Below, one piece after another: positions 52,473-64,000 of a stretch of DNA of 64,000 nucleotides (within the stretch, counting starts at the first letter, position 1; each line of letters begins with the position of its first letter). The notes beneath the pieces are model-generated. The model worked only from the letters and a program-made list of their open reading frames with translations, ran no database searches and was not told the DNA's origin. Both the position numbers and the translations under genes were made by a program. The stretch is taken from positions 7,744,501-7,808,500 of the forward strand of contig CM061091.1 in NCBI GenBank assembly GCA_030770545.1, given 5' to 3'. The stretch comes from Macropodus opercularis (taxonomy: Eukaryota; Chordata; Actinopteri; Anabantiformes; Osphronemidae).

Positions 52473-52980
52473 TATAGGACTGTGCAAAAGTCCTATACAT
52501 GGCAGGTGTGGAAAAAATGCTGTAAACAAAGAATGCTTTCAAAAATGTATTTTAATAAATGAACAAAATGCAGTGAATGAAAAAAAGAAAAATCTAAATC
52601 CCATCAATGTTTGGTGTGACCACCCTTTGCCTTCAGAACAGCAGCAGTTCTTCTAGGTTCACTTGCTCACAGGTTTTGAAGGAACTCGACTGGTAGGTTG
52701 GTCCAAACATCTTGGAGAACTAACCACAGATCTTCTGTGGATGTAGGGTTTCTCGCATCCTTCTGTCTCTTCGTGTGATCCCAGACACATTCCACGATGT
52801 TGAGATCAGGGCTCTGTGGGGCCCATGCCATCACTTCCAGTACTAACAGTACTGACGTAGTGACACCAAACATTGATTTTTCTTTTGTTCGCTCACTTTT
52901 GTAAATTGACAAAAATAAACAATTGTTATTTATATTCATTTTTTTTTCACACCTGCCTAAAACTTTTGCACAGTACTGTA
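52473..52980 (-). mobile_element. Tc1-like element, internally deleted, with transposase C-terminus
   Basis: The 508-base unit is bounded by TA dinucleotides and by inverted termini sharing ACTGTGCAAAAGT followed by a GGCAGGTGTG-like block. On the - strand (about 52840 to 52608) it encodes APQSPDLNIVECVWDHTKR and ends in KGGHTK, the standard last third of a Tc1 transposase including the SPDLN.IE.VWD segment next to the final catalytic position. The first two thirds, with the DNA-binding domain and first aspartate, are missing, so it could only move using another element's enzyme. The open reading frame from 52939 to 52667 is its main coding remnant. Confidence 0.85.
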
Positions 52981-55273
52981 TGTTAGCGTTATTTTAAATA
53001 TATTCTATAGAATATGATGGAAAATATGCATGTTCCGACACCTGTCTGCAACAGAGGAATGAATTTCCATAGCCAGGGTGTGTTTGCGTAACTTCAAGGC
53101 ATGTTTGCTGAGCATGTCTTTCAGGAACAGAGGAAATGAGCCAGCCATGAAATACAAAGCAGCAGCAGATAAAGTCAGACTGGTAGCGTGGCTTCTTCTC
53201 CGGCACTAATGACAACATGTATTACAGTACCTGTATTATACCAGGCAGGATGACAGGTAATGTCATAAACAATACAAGGGCAATACACTAGAGCTTCTTG
53301 AGAGATGATGTACAATAAAGTCCTTCAAAAAGTAAGACTATTTGCTGTAAAATATGCCTTAAAGGGATACACCACTCAAAACTGATTTTATTCATATTGC
53401 TTATTTCTGTCATTTCTTATGTGTGAGGACCTCAAGGCTATGTCTGAAATAAATCCCTGTGATGTATATAGTCCATAAACATATTAAAAGTATTATATAA
53501 TGTAGCCAAAAATCTGCGACACATACTGTACATAGCATATTGCTGTAAGCCCAAAATGCAGTTAATTTAAGGGAGACAAAGCAGGATTATGTTTAGTAAT
53601 AATAAAGGAAATGCAGTAATAGAGTGAAATCTTCTAAAAAGCCACGCGAAAGACATTTGCATTAAAATATCAGTCTTACTTTAGGCAGATATTTCAGTAG
53701 ATTTTAGAAAACAAACTTAAACTTAAAATTAAACGCTTTTCTGCCCAGCGCCATAGAGCAACTCAAATATGCGGCCAGTGGACCTGAGAGGCTGCCTTAG
53801 TTCATGAATTGGAAACATGTCAGATGAGTAATATGATGCAAGACCACAGCGTGCTTTAAAAACAGGTAAACAGAGACTAACAGGCAACTGAGGCAAGCAG
53901 CCGGGTTTCTGCTAATGGACCATGGCAGCTTTTTCATAGAAGTTGAGGTGCATGCTAAGAGCGACCCACAAACATGTGCGTGTGTGATTTTATGGTGAGA
54001 CAGCTGAGAGTGTAAGGAGACCATCACATTACATCTCCTAGACATCTGAAGGATTTCCATGTTTTGTCATCACACGTTGCTGCGGGAAGCCCTCAAACTT
54101 AATTATTTGCGAACTCCTTGAATCTAAATCGTCCCTTAAATGTGCAAACCTAGCAAAAAGCGTATCGGCATCAGCATGTTTTGAAAGCAAACGAATGCTG
54201 TTGTGCTTGTCATATGTCATGTTGGATGTTAGGCCGCCACATTCGTAGTTTAATAAGCACTGGATCATATTTAGGACGGCTTGAATTTCCTCACAGGCAG
54301 ATGTGTCCTAAAGAAGAGTTATCAAACAGTAATATATATCTTGGTCTGTATAAAAAAGGGCTTTTGTGTCTGTAATAGTGTCATTTTATCCTCCTTTGCT
54401 GCAGTTACACAGCACTCCATCTTTTTGCAGTTATTACGAAACAGACTTCATTGGACATTTGTCATAACAAAGGATGTTGTTATTCTTCTTGGGAGGACAG
54501 CTCTGACCGACTGACATGTCTCCAGGCCGTGAAAAATGAAAAGAAAACACAAAGTCTCATACTTTAAATTTGGAGGTCCCCTGCACTGGCAGACCAAAAC
54601 ATGCCAACGTCTCAACGCAGCATAAAACAGTGTAAGATCTGAACAACACTTGTCAGTCTGGAATGCATAGTCAGGGTAAGCCCCCCTCCCAAAACAAAAC
54701 AAAAAATGCCAGAAGGTGTAATAGAAAAAGCAGAACAACTTTACTACATTTCATTGTGTATGCCTGTTCATGGCCCTGTGGTATGCCTGGGTCTGTCTAT
54801 GTGTGTGTGTGAGTATGATAACAAGAGCTCCTGCCGCGAGCAGTAATCTGCTAACACAGTGGATTGAGTTGACTCTGCAGGATTAGCAGTGATGTGTAAC
54901 ACAACACACTCCTAATTACTGCTATACAGTCATGTTCAATGTAGAATAAGAGACAGAGAGGGAGAAGAGAGGGGGCATATTTATTAATTACCCCAACACA
55001 TCCATGTACAGGCAAAGGAAGGTTGAAAAGATGAAAGAGGCACAGAGGCTGTGTTTAATTGTCTGTGTTTGGATATTATCGCACTGCAGGAACGTAATTT
55101 GTCACGAGAAGCAGCCTTGAACTGTAACCAACCCTGCACACACACACATGCAGAGTCACAGATCTGACGTACATTACATATGTTACCAAACTATCAGCCA
55201 GACAATTGCTCTCCACAGAATCCCCAAAGGGAAGAAACTATTCTGTCATTGTCATCACCATCTTCTTATCAGT

Positions 55274-55274
55274 C

Positions 55275-55308
<34 letters not shown>

Positions 55309-55325
55309 GCAGAGAGAGAGAGAGG
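55274..55325. repeat. Compound (GT)n(GA)n microsatellite
   Basis: Eight GT units pass into GA units interrupted by GGCA. Confidence 0.9.
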
Positions 55326-58300
55326 CAGCCGGTTGGAGCAGATCGATATAACTGACTGAGAGATCACAGCAATCCTTAGTGTCCATCAGTTCCTCCTCGT
55401 GTGCGTGTGCATCTCTTTATTTGTGTCTTTCTTCCTCCTCTGTTTGTGGTTTGACGCAGCTTATGTTGCTGCATCTACAGAAGTGAACAACAGACTATGA
55501 CTGAGGAACATTTTACACTCTCTTGCACTTTGCGCTTTTTTTTTTCATTTGTCCTTTATTCTGACAGTTTAACGCTTTCTCGTCGCAACAGGTGGCTCTT
55601 TTTATTATTCACCAGGTTGGCTCTGGTTTGTCAAGATGTTGACTTGCTGTGATGGAAAGGATTCTGGTTCTTGCTAGTCAGAACGTCATGAAAGTCATTA
55701 GAATTCAATCACTCATTGATGTCAGTCATCCAGTGGACAGCCTGTTAACCCAAAATCAACCTTGTGGTTTTCTGCTGAGGATCATAGCAATAAATAAATG
55801 CAGTTTAATGAGTTTAATGAGTAATGCAATATATCAACACTGTCAAATACTACCAGCAACTGATGACTAAAGATATGAAATCAGTTGTCATGACAACCTC
55901 CACAAATAAATAAAAGAGAAAGACAAAATAAATGCATGAAAGGCTCTTACTCAGCTAACATGTGGAGGCTTCTGGTTGTGATGGACTGTGACATTGCTGA
56001 AGGCATTAAATATTGACCTGACTTGATTAACGCTGTGGTTGATTAACATGCCCATGCGTCTTATACAGACACAAAGGACAAGCCTCAGCATGAGCAGGAA
56101 ACATCAAAGGACTCGCCGAAACATCAGGATGAGAATCGATTAGCGATATTTTATCAGAGGAACGTTCATAAGCAACACTTCCACAGCCTCCTCTCTCCTG
56201 TAAAACTGTAAATATGGACATTTTTAATAGGCAATAATGGAAAAATGTAAAAAAAATATAAGGCTTGTGCGGTTACATACAATATCAGGAACTAACTAAG
56301 AAATATCAACTTACAACTTCTGGACTAGCCACTTCACTTCAACCTTTTTCATTATGTGCCTCCTCAGAGACACAGAGAGCCAGAGGTCAAGGGCTTCTCC
56401 ACACATGTGTCTCTTGGTATCATTATTTTCTGGCGTACAGTAGATGCTGTTGTAGGTGGAGAGAAGTCTTCAATTGCTTCCTGCATCCTCGCCGAACACT
56501 GGGCTTGAGCACTTGTACAAACAATGTTCCGTAATGATGCCTTAGATGTGCATGAAACAAGACAATAAAACTGTGAAAATAATAAATAGATTATGAAATC
56601 AAAATAGCTGCTTTTAGTCTTCTGAAGAGCTTGTCAGCCTTAAAGGGATGTTGTTAGCCTTTCATTACCTGAAGAGTTAAATGCTCAACAAATTGGTTCA
56701 TTAGAAGCTTATGGATGTTCACAGGACAAAAAATTCTTTGTGGACTTGGTGTGTTTACTCAATCTTAGCTACCTGTGGCTTTAGTCCAGAGATAATCATC
56801 TGCATCAATCAGGCTCAGAGCTCTTTGTCTTTCTGCTTTACATTCAGCGCTGTCGTGTCTCCTCCTCATTTCCTTCCTTCCTCGTGCCAATTTACGTTGC
56901 CAGCCCATATCCTCTAAGCATCGATCTCGGTGTCCATCTTCCTGTCAGTGTTTGGAGGAACTCGGGTGCCTCACACGCACTCTGTCATTCTGTCTTTCGT
57001 TTAGCCCTTCACTGTAAACCGGTGTTCAGTTTTAAATCAAGTCAAGTATGAGCTCGTGCCACCCGAACGGCGCAGAATCACCCAAACAAAGAGCGGGACT
57101 AATAAAACAAACGGACAAACTATGCACTGTTCTAATTTCCCTCCATCTAGAACGTCTTTCTCTGCGTCTGGACTGATTAGGTTGTTTCATATCCACTGTG
57201 CAGAGTTGCGTTCTGTGGTTAATTGGCAAGTTCAATCAGAGAGACAAATGAGGAGGGGAGACGCTGACCTTTCAGATGTAGTCACTGCTCTCCCATCTTT
57301 TCTCAACTGTCCTCCTTCTCCCCCTTGTATTTCCCTGTTTTACCTTCTCCTCCTTTCTCTTCCTGGCCTTTTCGCTTCCCTTACTTCATTCAGTAAATGA
57401 CTTGTCAGTCAGTTCAGTTTATTTTGACGACATATTCTCCCGCTTGACAGCAGAAAATTGCAGCATGCATACTGTACTGTACATGTGCACACACACACAC
57501 ACAGTCTTTTGCTTCTGTCTGCGTCTATTTTCACATGCCACCCACAGCTAATGGCCCACCCCTCCCTATACTGAGCTATTCAAGGAGGGAGAAAAATCAA
57601 TGGTCCAGAGCAGAACAATGGCTGCTTCCATGGTGCAGTGGAGTTGTTTATCTGTTTTGGGCCCAAGCGTGTCCCGCTCGCTTTCCGTCTGACCCACCAA
57701 GTGTGACTGATAGTGCACCCATGCCACGTTGAGGTCTACATTACACCGTCACCTCTCTGTGTCAAGCATGCTCGCTAATGGCTGTGTGTGCTTTAATCTA
57801 TCACCGCGGCAACCAGAGAGAAGTGAACAGGCTTAAACATATTTATCCATATGTGCGTCCACACCAAGCAGCTAAAAACGCACACGTATGAAATTGTTCA
57901 TGCAACTCTGTCCCTACGATGAAATGCAATGTAGGCAGTTTATGAACTATTTTCCATTTGCTGAACTACATGTGCTTGTTGATGCAACTCTACAAAGGAA
58001 ACAAACAACAGCTTTGCATCACAGCAAGGATGAATTATAAAAAATATAAAGAAAATGATGAATCGAGCTTGTGTTTTGGTGCAAGATGTTGGTCACTGTG
58101 ACATTTTCTGATCTAAAATCAGACAATAATCATTTGACTCCAACTGATCATGTGGGACCTGAACATTTTTTTGGAATCTCTACAAACCTTGAAATATAAA
58201 AAAAGAGACTGAGATGAATTAAAGGTGTTTAATTGTTATTAGGTGATTGAAAAAAAAACATGACAATGAGTGGCTGAAAACGCTAAAGTTAAACTAAGAG

Positions 58301-59997
58301 AATGACCTACTGACACAGAAAGGTGAAAACTGACCTTGTTTCATTTTACTCAGCTCAAAACAAAACAAAAACAGTTTTTCACTCACCGTGCCTGCCTTTA
58401 TGGATGTCGTTGCAAGCTCTCTGCTTTGATATTGATCTGACCTCTGCAGTTATTTGTTGAACAAATTCACAAGTGAGTGATGTGTCACTTTTCATCCAGG
58501 TATCGCGTTGCTGTCTGAAAATACACTAACTGTGCTCAGAAAGGAATGATTCTTGAAGATATGTTGGTGGTACGTGTATTTCAAACTTCACTTGTTTAAG
58601 CTGTTTTATTTATGAAGTAAAACTGGGAAGTCTCTGATTTAAGCTCTCACACTTGCCGGTTTAGAAACAAAATGTCTACATATGTAGGGTTAAATCCATG
58701 GTTCTCTGTTGTACTGTATGTCTGCGAGTTTGTGGACGCGCGTGAGATGAGTTCAAAGCCTTTCGTCGCAGTGGGATGAAGTGTCAATGCGGGCAGGGAG
58801 CACTGAACAGTCTGCCCTGTAGATTGCCTTGTTAAACAGCACTTGTCTACCTGTCAAAATCCCTGCAGGCCTTTTATCGCTCTCATCCAATAACGCAGTA
58901 TGAGCCACTAGCAGAGGAGTGTATTCGCAAACACAGACACCTCAGAACATCTGACCACCAGCTTCTTTTTGCTGTTCATTGTAAAGAGACAGAGTTGCAT
59001 GAGCTGCATTTGTGCTTTTTTTGCACTTGATTTTTTTTTTTTTTTCCCTGTGTTGTGTAAAGTGCGTTCAGTTGGTCCCACAGCATTTTGCATCTATTGT
59101 CTGATTGTACCAAGCCTCTCGCTGCTTTCTGACGCTTTCGCTTTTTTCTCACTGATTGCTTTCCTTCTACCATGAGATTTCGCGTGTGAAGAGCAATCAG
59201 AGGAGACAAACTCAGCTGCGGATCTCACTGAGGCTTGATTCTTCAAAGTGCATCATTTTCTCCGGCTTTTTTTTTTTTTTGTTCAATCCATTTTGTTTTT
59301 TACACACCAACCATGCATTTACATATTCCCTCATGTAGAAAACAGCTCTCTGATGTGTAAGTGGTTTGTTATGGATGTCTATGTGTGTCGTCCTGTTCCT
59401 CTCAATACACTATTAGTTATTTCTAATATGATAATCAAAACCAAGGTGAGATCAAATTATACAATTACTTGTTTACTATATATATAATCTGACTAATGCC
59501 TTACTATAAGTTAGGTATAAGTGGCCTAGACTTTGGGGGATTTCATAATATCTGGCTTCAATGTGACTTCGAATATGAGACCTGTATAAACTGCAATTTG
59601 ACTGGTTGGTGGAGGATATTCAGGCAGAATTTTAAAAAGGCTTTAGGGGTTAAGCTTATTTCTGCAACGTACTGCGCCTCAGCCTGTCATCTGAGAAGAG
59701 AAGGTAACGAGTGTTGTGCTCTGTCAAAACGCAAAGGTTTTCCTAGAGACATGCCGCAGCCATGCTCAGATAATTAATTGTTTTTAGCTTTGCCTTGTGT
59801 TAATAAGCATTTTTGCATATGGGAGTTTCAAGTTTCATGTTTCCGTCCTTCAGAATGATTTGTTTACGAGGCCTAGTTGTCAGCACTGCTGTGTCACTTT
59901 CCTATTCAACCAAACAGACGAGCGACGCAGAGGAAGAGGGTATTTTTAGAGGCTCACAAATGTGAATTTATGGATCCCACCTTTCTGCATGTTATAA

Positions 59998-60018
59998 AAT
60001 AAATAAATAAATAAATAA
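59998..60018. repeat. (AAAT)n tetranucleotide repeat
   Basis: Five AAAT units. Confidence 0.9.
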
Positions 60019-63000
60019 GACACCCTCAGACGGCAAGTGACATCAGAGCACTTGTTACTCCTCACAATACATGTGTCAACAAGAACAAATTGATTCTCAG
60101 GTGCCTCCTAGATGGAAAGCACACCAGTTTCGACTGCGCGCAGAGCACAGCTTGTTATTCAGAATCCATTACGCTACAGTACAGAGTGTAATGAGTGAAA
60201 ATAGCCTTTTTTCTTCACGGCAGCTGAAGTCAGACTTTTTGCGGCAACAGCTGTCCGTGGCTGGAGCAGCTGGCAGCTTTTGATCGTTGAGCCAGAATCT
60301 TGATTCGCTTTTCTCTATTATGCAGCGATGTAACCATTAACCTTGCCTATCTTTCATGGGCTGCCAAAAGCGCCGCTGCTGATGATTTCTTAAAGCTCGG
60401 CTCAAAGGTATCTGTATGTGACAAGGTTGTGAAACTCGTGTCCACCTGTTGATTTCACCTCGTATTTTCAGATATGCCTGCTGTGGGGTGGAAGGACTGA
60501 CATCGAATCTGGGCAGGTGCTTTTGTATTTGCTTCGTTTTTTTTGTTTTTTTTCTAGCCGATATTTCACTTCTCCTCTGTGCCTGTGACATTGCAACACA
60601 TACACAATGAGCTGACATCCTTGCTGGAAGGACAATTTTATTAGTCTGTGATTAGTGAAACCTATTACGTTGTAAATTATTGTTGGGAATTGGTTGAAAA
60701 TTGATTGTACCGTGTGGCAAGGCACAGAAGCTACTTGGTTCGGGTTAGGAAAGACTCACATTCAAGGTTACATAAATTCAGCTTGAAAAACATACTTCAA
60801 ATTAAGGACGATTAGTCCTCATGGCAACCAATATACATGTATTTATGAGGGTTAATGATTATGGTCATGGTTTGTAGACAGTACTGTCCTTTGATAAATA
60901 CGGACAATTTGTTGTCTAATCATCCTCTTGAGTTTCTTGGATGGACAGCTGGTCAGAGGTTTCTCTTGCAAATTGCCAAACGTAGAGTGAGCTGCTTGAC
61001 CTACCAGCACATCATACTGTGTTTGTTCATTTTGGTCTCAAGCCTAACTTTGGAAGACCCATCGACGTTTATGACATTGATTTTGTGAAAAACATCCTCC
61101 CAGACTTCGCTGTTGTTGTCTGTGACTACAAGCCAAACTGTGAATAGCACCACAAGACCATGTTAAAATCATTTGGTTTAGCCTCACTAATGGTCCCTCC
61201 ATTGTGCAGAATAATTAGAGGCTTTTTAAATGTCATAGAACCATCAGCATGACGCTGTAATTAAAAAAGAAAAACCTTTATGAGTGTCATAATGAATTGG
61301 CTAAGTCGTTATCATCATCTCTTAACAGTCTTTGTTCCTTCTGTGTCTGTGCGAACATGCTGTCTTTTGCGTAATTAATCGCACTAGAATGTCTGTCCTT
61401 GGGTAAAGCGTAATGACAGTTTGATACATTATATTATGAATATTTGGTGACATGTTTTTGATTTATATCACCCCTCCCCAATTTAATGGAACCAATGTTT
61501 GTGGCGACCTCTATAAACCAACAAAATAGAAGCCAACTTACTGAGCTTTCGACATTTTAGCACCTTTGTTCTGCTGTATATTAAAACAAAAATATGAAAA
61601 ACTTTAAACACATGACCTCCATCTCGAGCCTTATTCCAAAATTAATAGGTCATGTTCCTCAAAGTACACCACTGGCGTAAGTCACTTTCTAAAAAGTTTG
61701 CCAGGCTAAAAATGCAGATGAGAATTCGTAAAAATATCCTACTTACCACACATTCTGCAGTAGCTGGGAGGCTGCGGCTTAAATGGAATGTTTGAATTTA
61801 AATGATTCGTCCAGCAGCTTGCCCAGTTTGTGTAATGAGTTTTACTGGGCCGTACTGGGACGTAGTAAAACATCCATAGAGGTGCAGGTGGGCAGCCATG
61901 TTGAAAATATTTAAAGTTGCAGGGGTAAGTGTCTTGGGAGGGAGGCGGGTTCATTTATTTCATTTCAACATCAACCCGGTAAAGAACCGGTTGTGGGCAC
62001 TACAAGAACTGTCTCTCGCGCAGTCCCAACCTCAGTTAGTGATGATTCACTGTGTAGTCTGATAATCGTGGCTGGATTTACTTTTTTTTTTTTTCAGGCA
62101 GAATGTTTTGCATGACAGTAGTAAAACCCACCTGTTGCTTTTAATGTCGTGGGTGAAATAAACAAACAAACATTACAGAACCAAGAGCCAAATCAAGTGT
62201 CCCATTCTGTTTTCACAGTAACATACTGTAGGTACGATGTGAAAAAAAAGAAAAGGTGCTCGCAACCTTACAGTAGCTTGCGACTAACGGGATAAAAGAA
62301 CTCTCCAGGATGGAGGTGAATGCACAGCCCTGTTGTAATGTTCCTGTTCTAAAGGTAAAGGTATTTGTTATGGATATGTTCAGTATCAACCTGTAGTTCT
62401 TCCCTTTGTGTTCTGCAATCTCAAAGTCATGACAAGTATTTCAGTCAATTAACTGAGGTCTAGTCAACGAGTTCCTTTCAACATCGTTGTGATTGTATGG
62501 AAAACATTTAAATCCTTACGTCTGTGATATTTGGAATATCTTAGTCTATTCAATACTATCAAGGTTTTTTTTTTTTTAATGTAACAAATACTTTATTTTA
62601 ACCAGCAGCTCAAGGGAATGTCTCCGCTGTCCCAAGAGAGGTGCTTTTATTTTTTTCCTCTCATAACAAGAAGATTTGGTTCTTTTTATCTTCTTATGTC
62701 TCCCCCTGGGTGGAAGGATGGCCTTGATGAGGCTGGAATAATAGTTCCTTCAGCTGCTTTTAAGAGCTATTGTAAAACTATTCTGAAAACTTTTTTTTTT
62801 TTACACTTTGGTTGAAGCTTTCTTCACTTTCTATAATTCTGAGGATTATTCCCTTCATCAAAAAGGTCTATTCTCATAAATAGGCTTCGCCCGAAGATTA
62901 TGCTGTATGTCCTTGTTAATGAACGCCCTCAGCTGGCTTACAGTGGAGATCGACAAACAGGAGCCTGGACAATTTTTCTGCGTAATTTGTTTACAACAAA

Positions 63001-63129
63001 TGCAAATCTGTTGTCTCACCTTTACAACCTGATAGCAGCCATAGCTGGTTTAAATTGAAGTTCATCACTACTGTACCAACCTGTGACAGAATGTAACAGA
63101 ACAAAAAAAGGGCAATTTTGTAAAGGCAT

Positions 63130-63153
63130 GGGGGGGGCGTGTGTGTGTGTGTG
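63130..63153. repeat. G-run plus (GT)n microsatellite
   Basis: G7 followed after a C by about seven GT units. Confidence 0.85.
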
Positions 63154-64000
63154 AGCAATTAGCCTCAAAGCAACATGCGCTTGAGAATAACGCTGCTTAT
63201 GAGTGAACACTACTTTCTGATTGGCTGCAGGGCTTTTAATTACCTGGAAATGTCTTATAATAAAGTGTAGGGGAAAAAAAAGAAAACGCTTTTCATTGCC
63301 TGCCAGTGTAATGAAGGGGAATCTGAAAGCTTGAATATTCTCTTTAAAAGCTCGTTGAAAGGTTAGGGCAGCAGATCTGTCTCAGCACCAATCACACTGC
63401 ATTGCAGATGCTTTGCCACTGCAGCAGATGGACAATGTCACGATGTAGGTACAATTTACCAGGTCAAACATTTATGCTTATGCTGTAGGGATGTTTTAAT
63501 AGAAATATACTGGATACTGATACATGTGACCTTTGTTTTGTTACTAGACTGAAGTGATGTAATTTCAGTAACTTCATTATCTGCTGTGTTTTATAAGGAG
63601 TAATGAAAAGACCTTTAATGCGCTGAATAAAACACATCTACTTCTCTTCGTGTACTCTCCACTACATCTTTTTCTGCACTACGGTTAATAAGCGCTAATC
63701 GTGACTCTCGGCACGCTGGGTGTTATTATACCTGTTTTAGTGTATTGTTGGTTTCACATTTATGTGCAGAATAAAATACTGAAGAACACAAGATCAAGGA
63801 ATCTGATTAAAGGAAAGGCTCTTTGCAATCATGAACCATTTGCCTTTCCCACACTTCCCTGTACAGCATCGCCCCTTGAGCTATTTCCTAGTCATAAATG
63901 ATGTAGGTACCTCACCTATATTCTTAATTTTCATGATGTAAAAAGAATCTAATTTCATGCTACAGTAGCCGCATGAAACGTATCAAAGACCTTCTAGCAA

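Larger units (their letters stand above)
39415..64000 (+). other. Presumed first intron of the cadherin gene (3' end not reached)
   Basis: From the donor after 39414 to the window edge I searched the + strand for the DxND cadherin linker and found no candidate, and none of the longer open frames resembles an EC repeat. The stretch holds the repeats, the Tc1-like element and the candidate regulatory blocks listed separately. A 69-aa frame at 47925-48134 is more GC-rich than its flanks but unrecognised. Exons without a DxND motif, or another gene, could be missed. Confidence 0.45.

Noticed and set aside
1..64000. CRISPR array, phage, operon or toxin-antitoxin type systems
   Set aside because: The DNA is plainly vertebrate; repeats are microsatellites and transposons, with no regularly spaced array and no prokaryotic gene clusters.

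Overview
The window looks like nuclear DNA of a ray-finned (teleost) fish. It is AT-rich and gene-poor, full of CA/GT and other microsatellites, and carries decayed DNA transposons (Tc1-like and hAT) and an L2/SINE-like tail repeat of kinds common in fish genomes. There is no bacterial, organellar or viral gene arrangement. Only one protein-coding segment is well supported.

That segment is the 5' end of a large cadherin-superfamily gene on the + strand. Its signal-peptide exon runs from the ATG at 38340 to a splice donor after 39414 and sits in a CpG-rich promoter island (about 37.79-39.56 kb). It encodes a signal peptide and three extracellular cadherin (EC) units, the third one split by the intron. 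The layout, the multi-EC N-terminus and the fish context best fit a long type III / neural-cadherin-like gene, a class found in non-mammalian vertebrates and invertebrates. That subfamily call is inference; cadherin membership is clear. I found no second coding exon downstream, so intron 1 probably fills the remaining 24.6 kb or more.

Layout: 1-10.1 kb is intergenic, with simple repeats and purine- or pyrimidine-biased stretches. 10.1-10.75 kb is a patchwork of degraded transposon pieces (a + strand Tc1-like half, a - strand Tc1-like piece and a Myb/SANT-like DNA-binding remnant). A short hAT-type element at 13.25-13.51 kb has a related inverted copy at 23.34-23.55 kb. A relic of a hAT transposase C-terminus lies at 25.65-25.94 kb. 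26-37.8 kb is intergenic and holds a perfect POU-type palindrome at 27.2 kb. The cadherin promoter and first exon occupy 37.8-39.4 kb. Downstream, in the presumed intron, are a possible short spliced non-coding transcript start (41.4-41.85 kb), two copies of an L2/SINE-like tail (44.7 and 47.2 kb), a possible conserved non-coding block (48.3-48.8 kb) and a 508-bp deletion derivative of a Tc1-like element (52.47-52.98 kb).

I did not find a clear novel biological system. The most useful leads are the furin-like site in an aberrant EC2-EC3 linker of the cadherin, its overlapping upstream ORFs, and the TATA/ZNF143-like element with a paired donor and acceptor at 41.4-41.8 kb.
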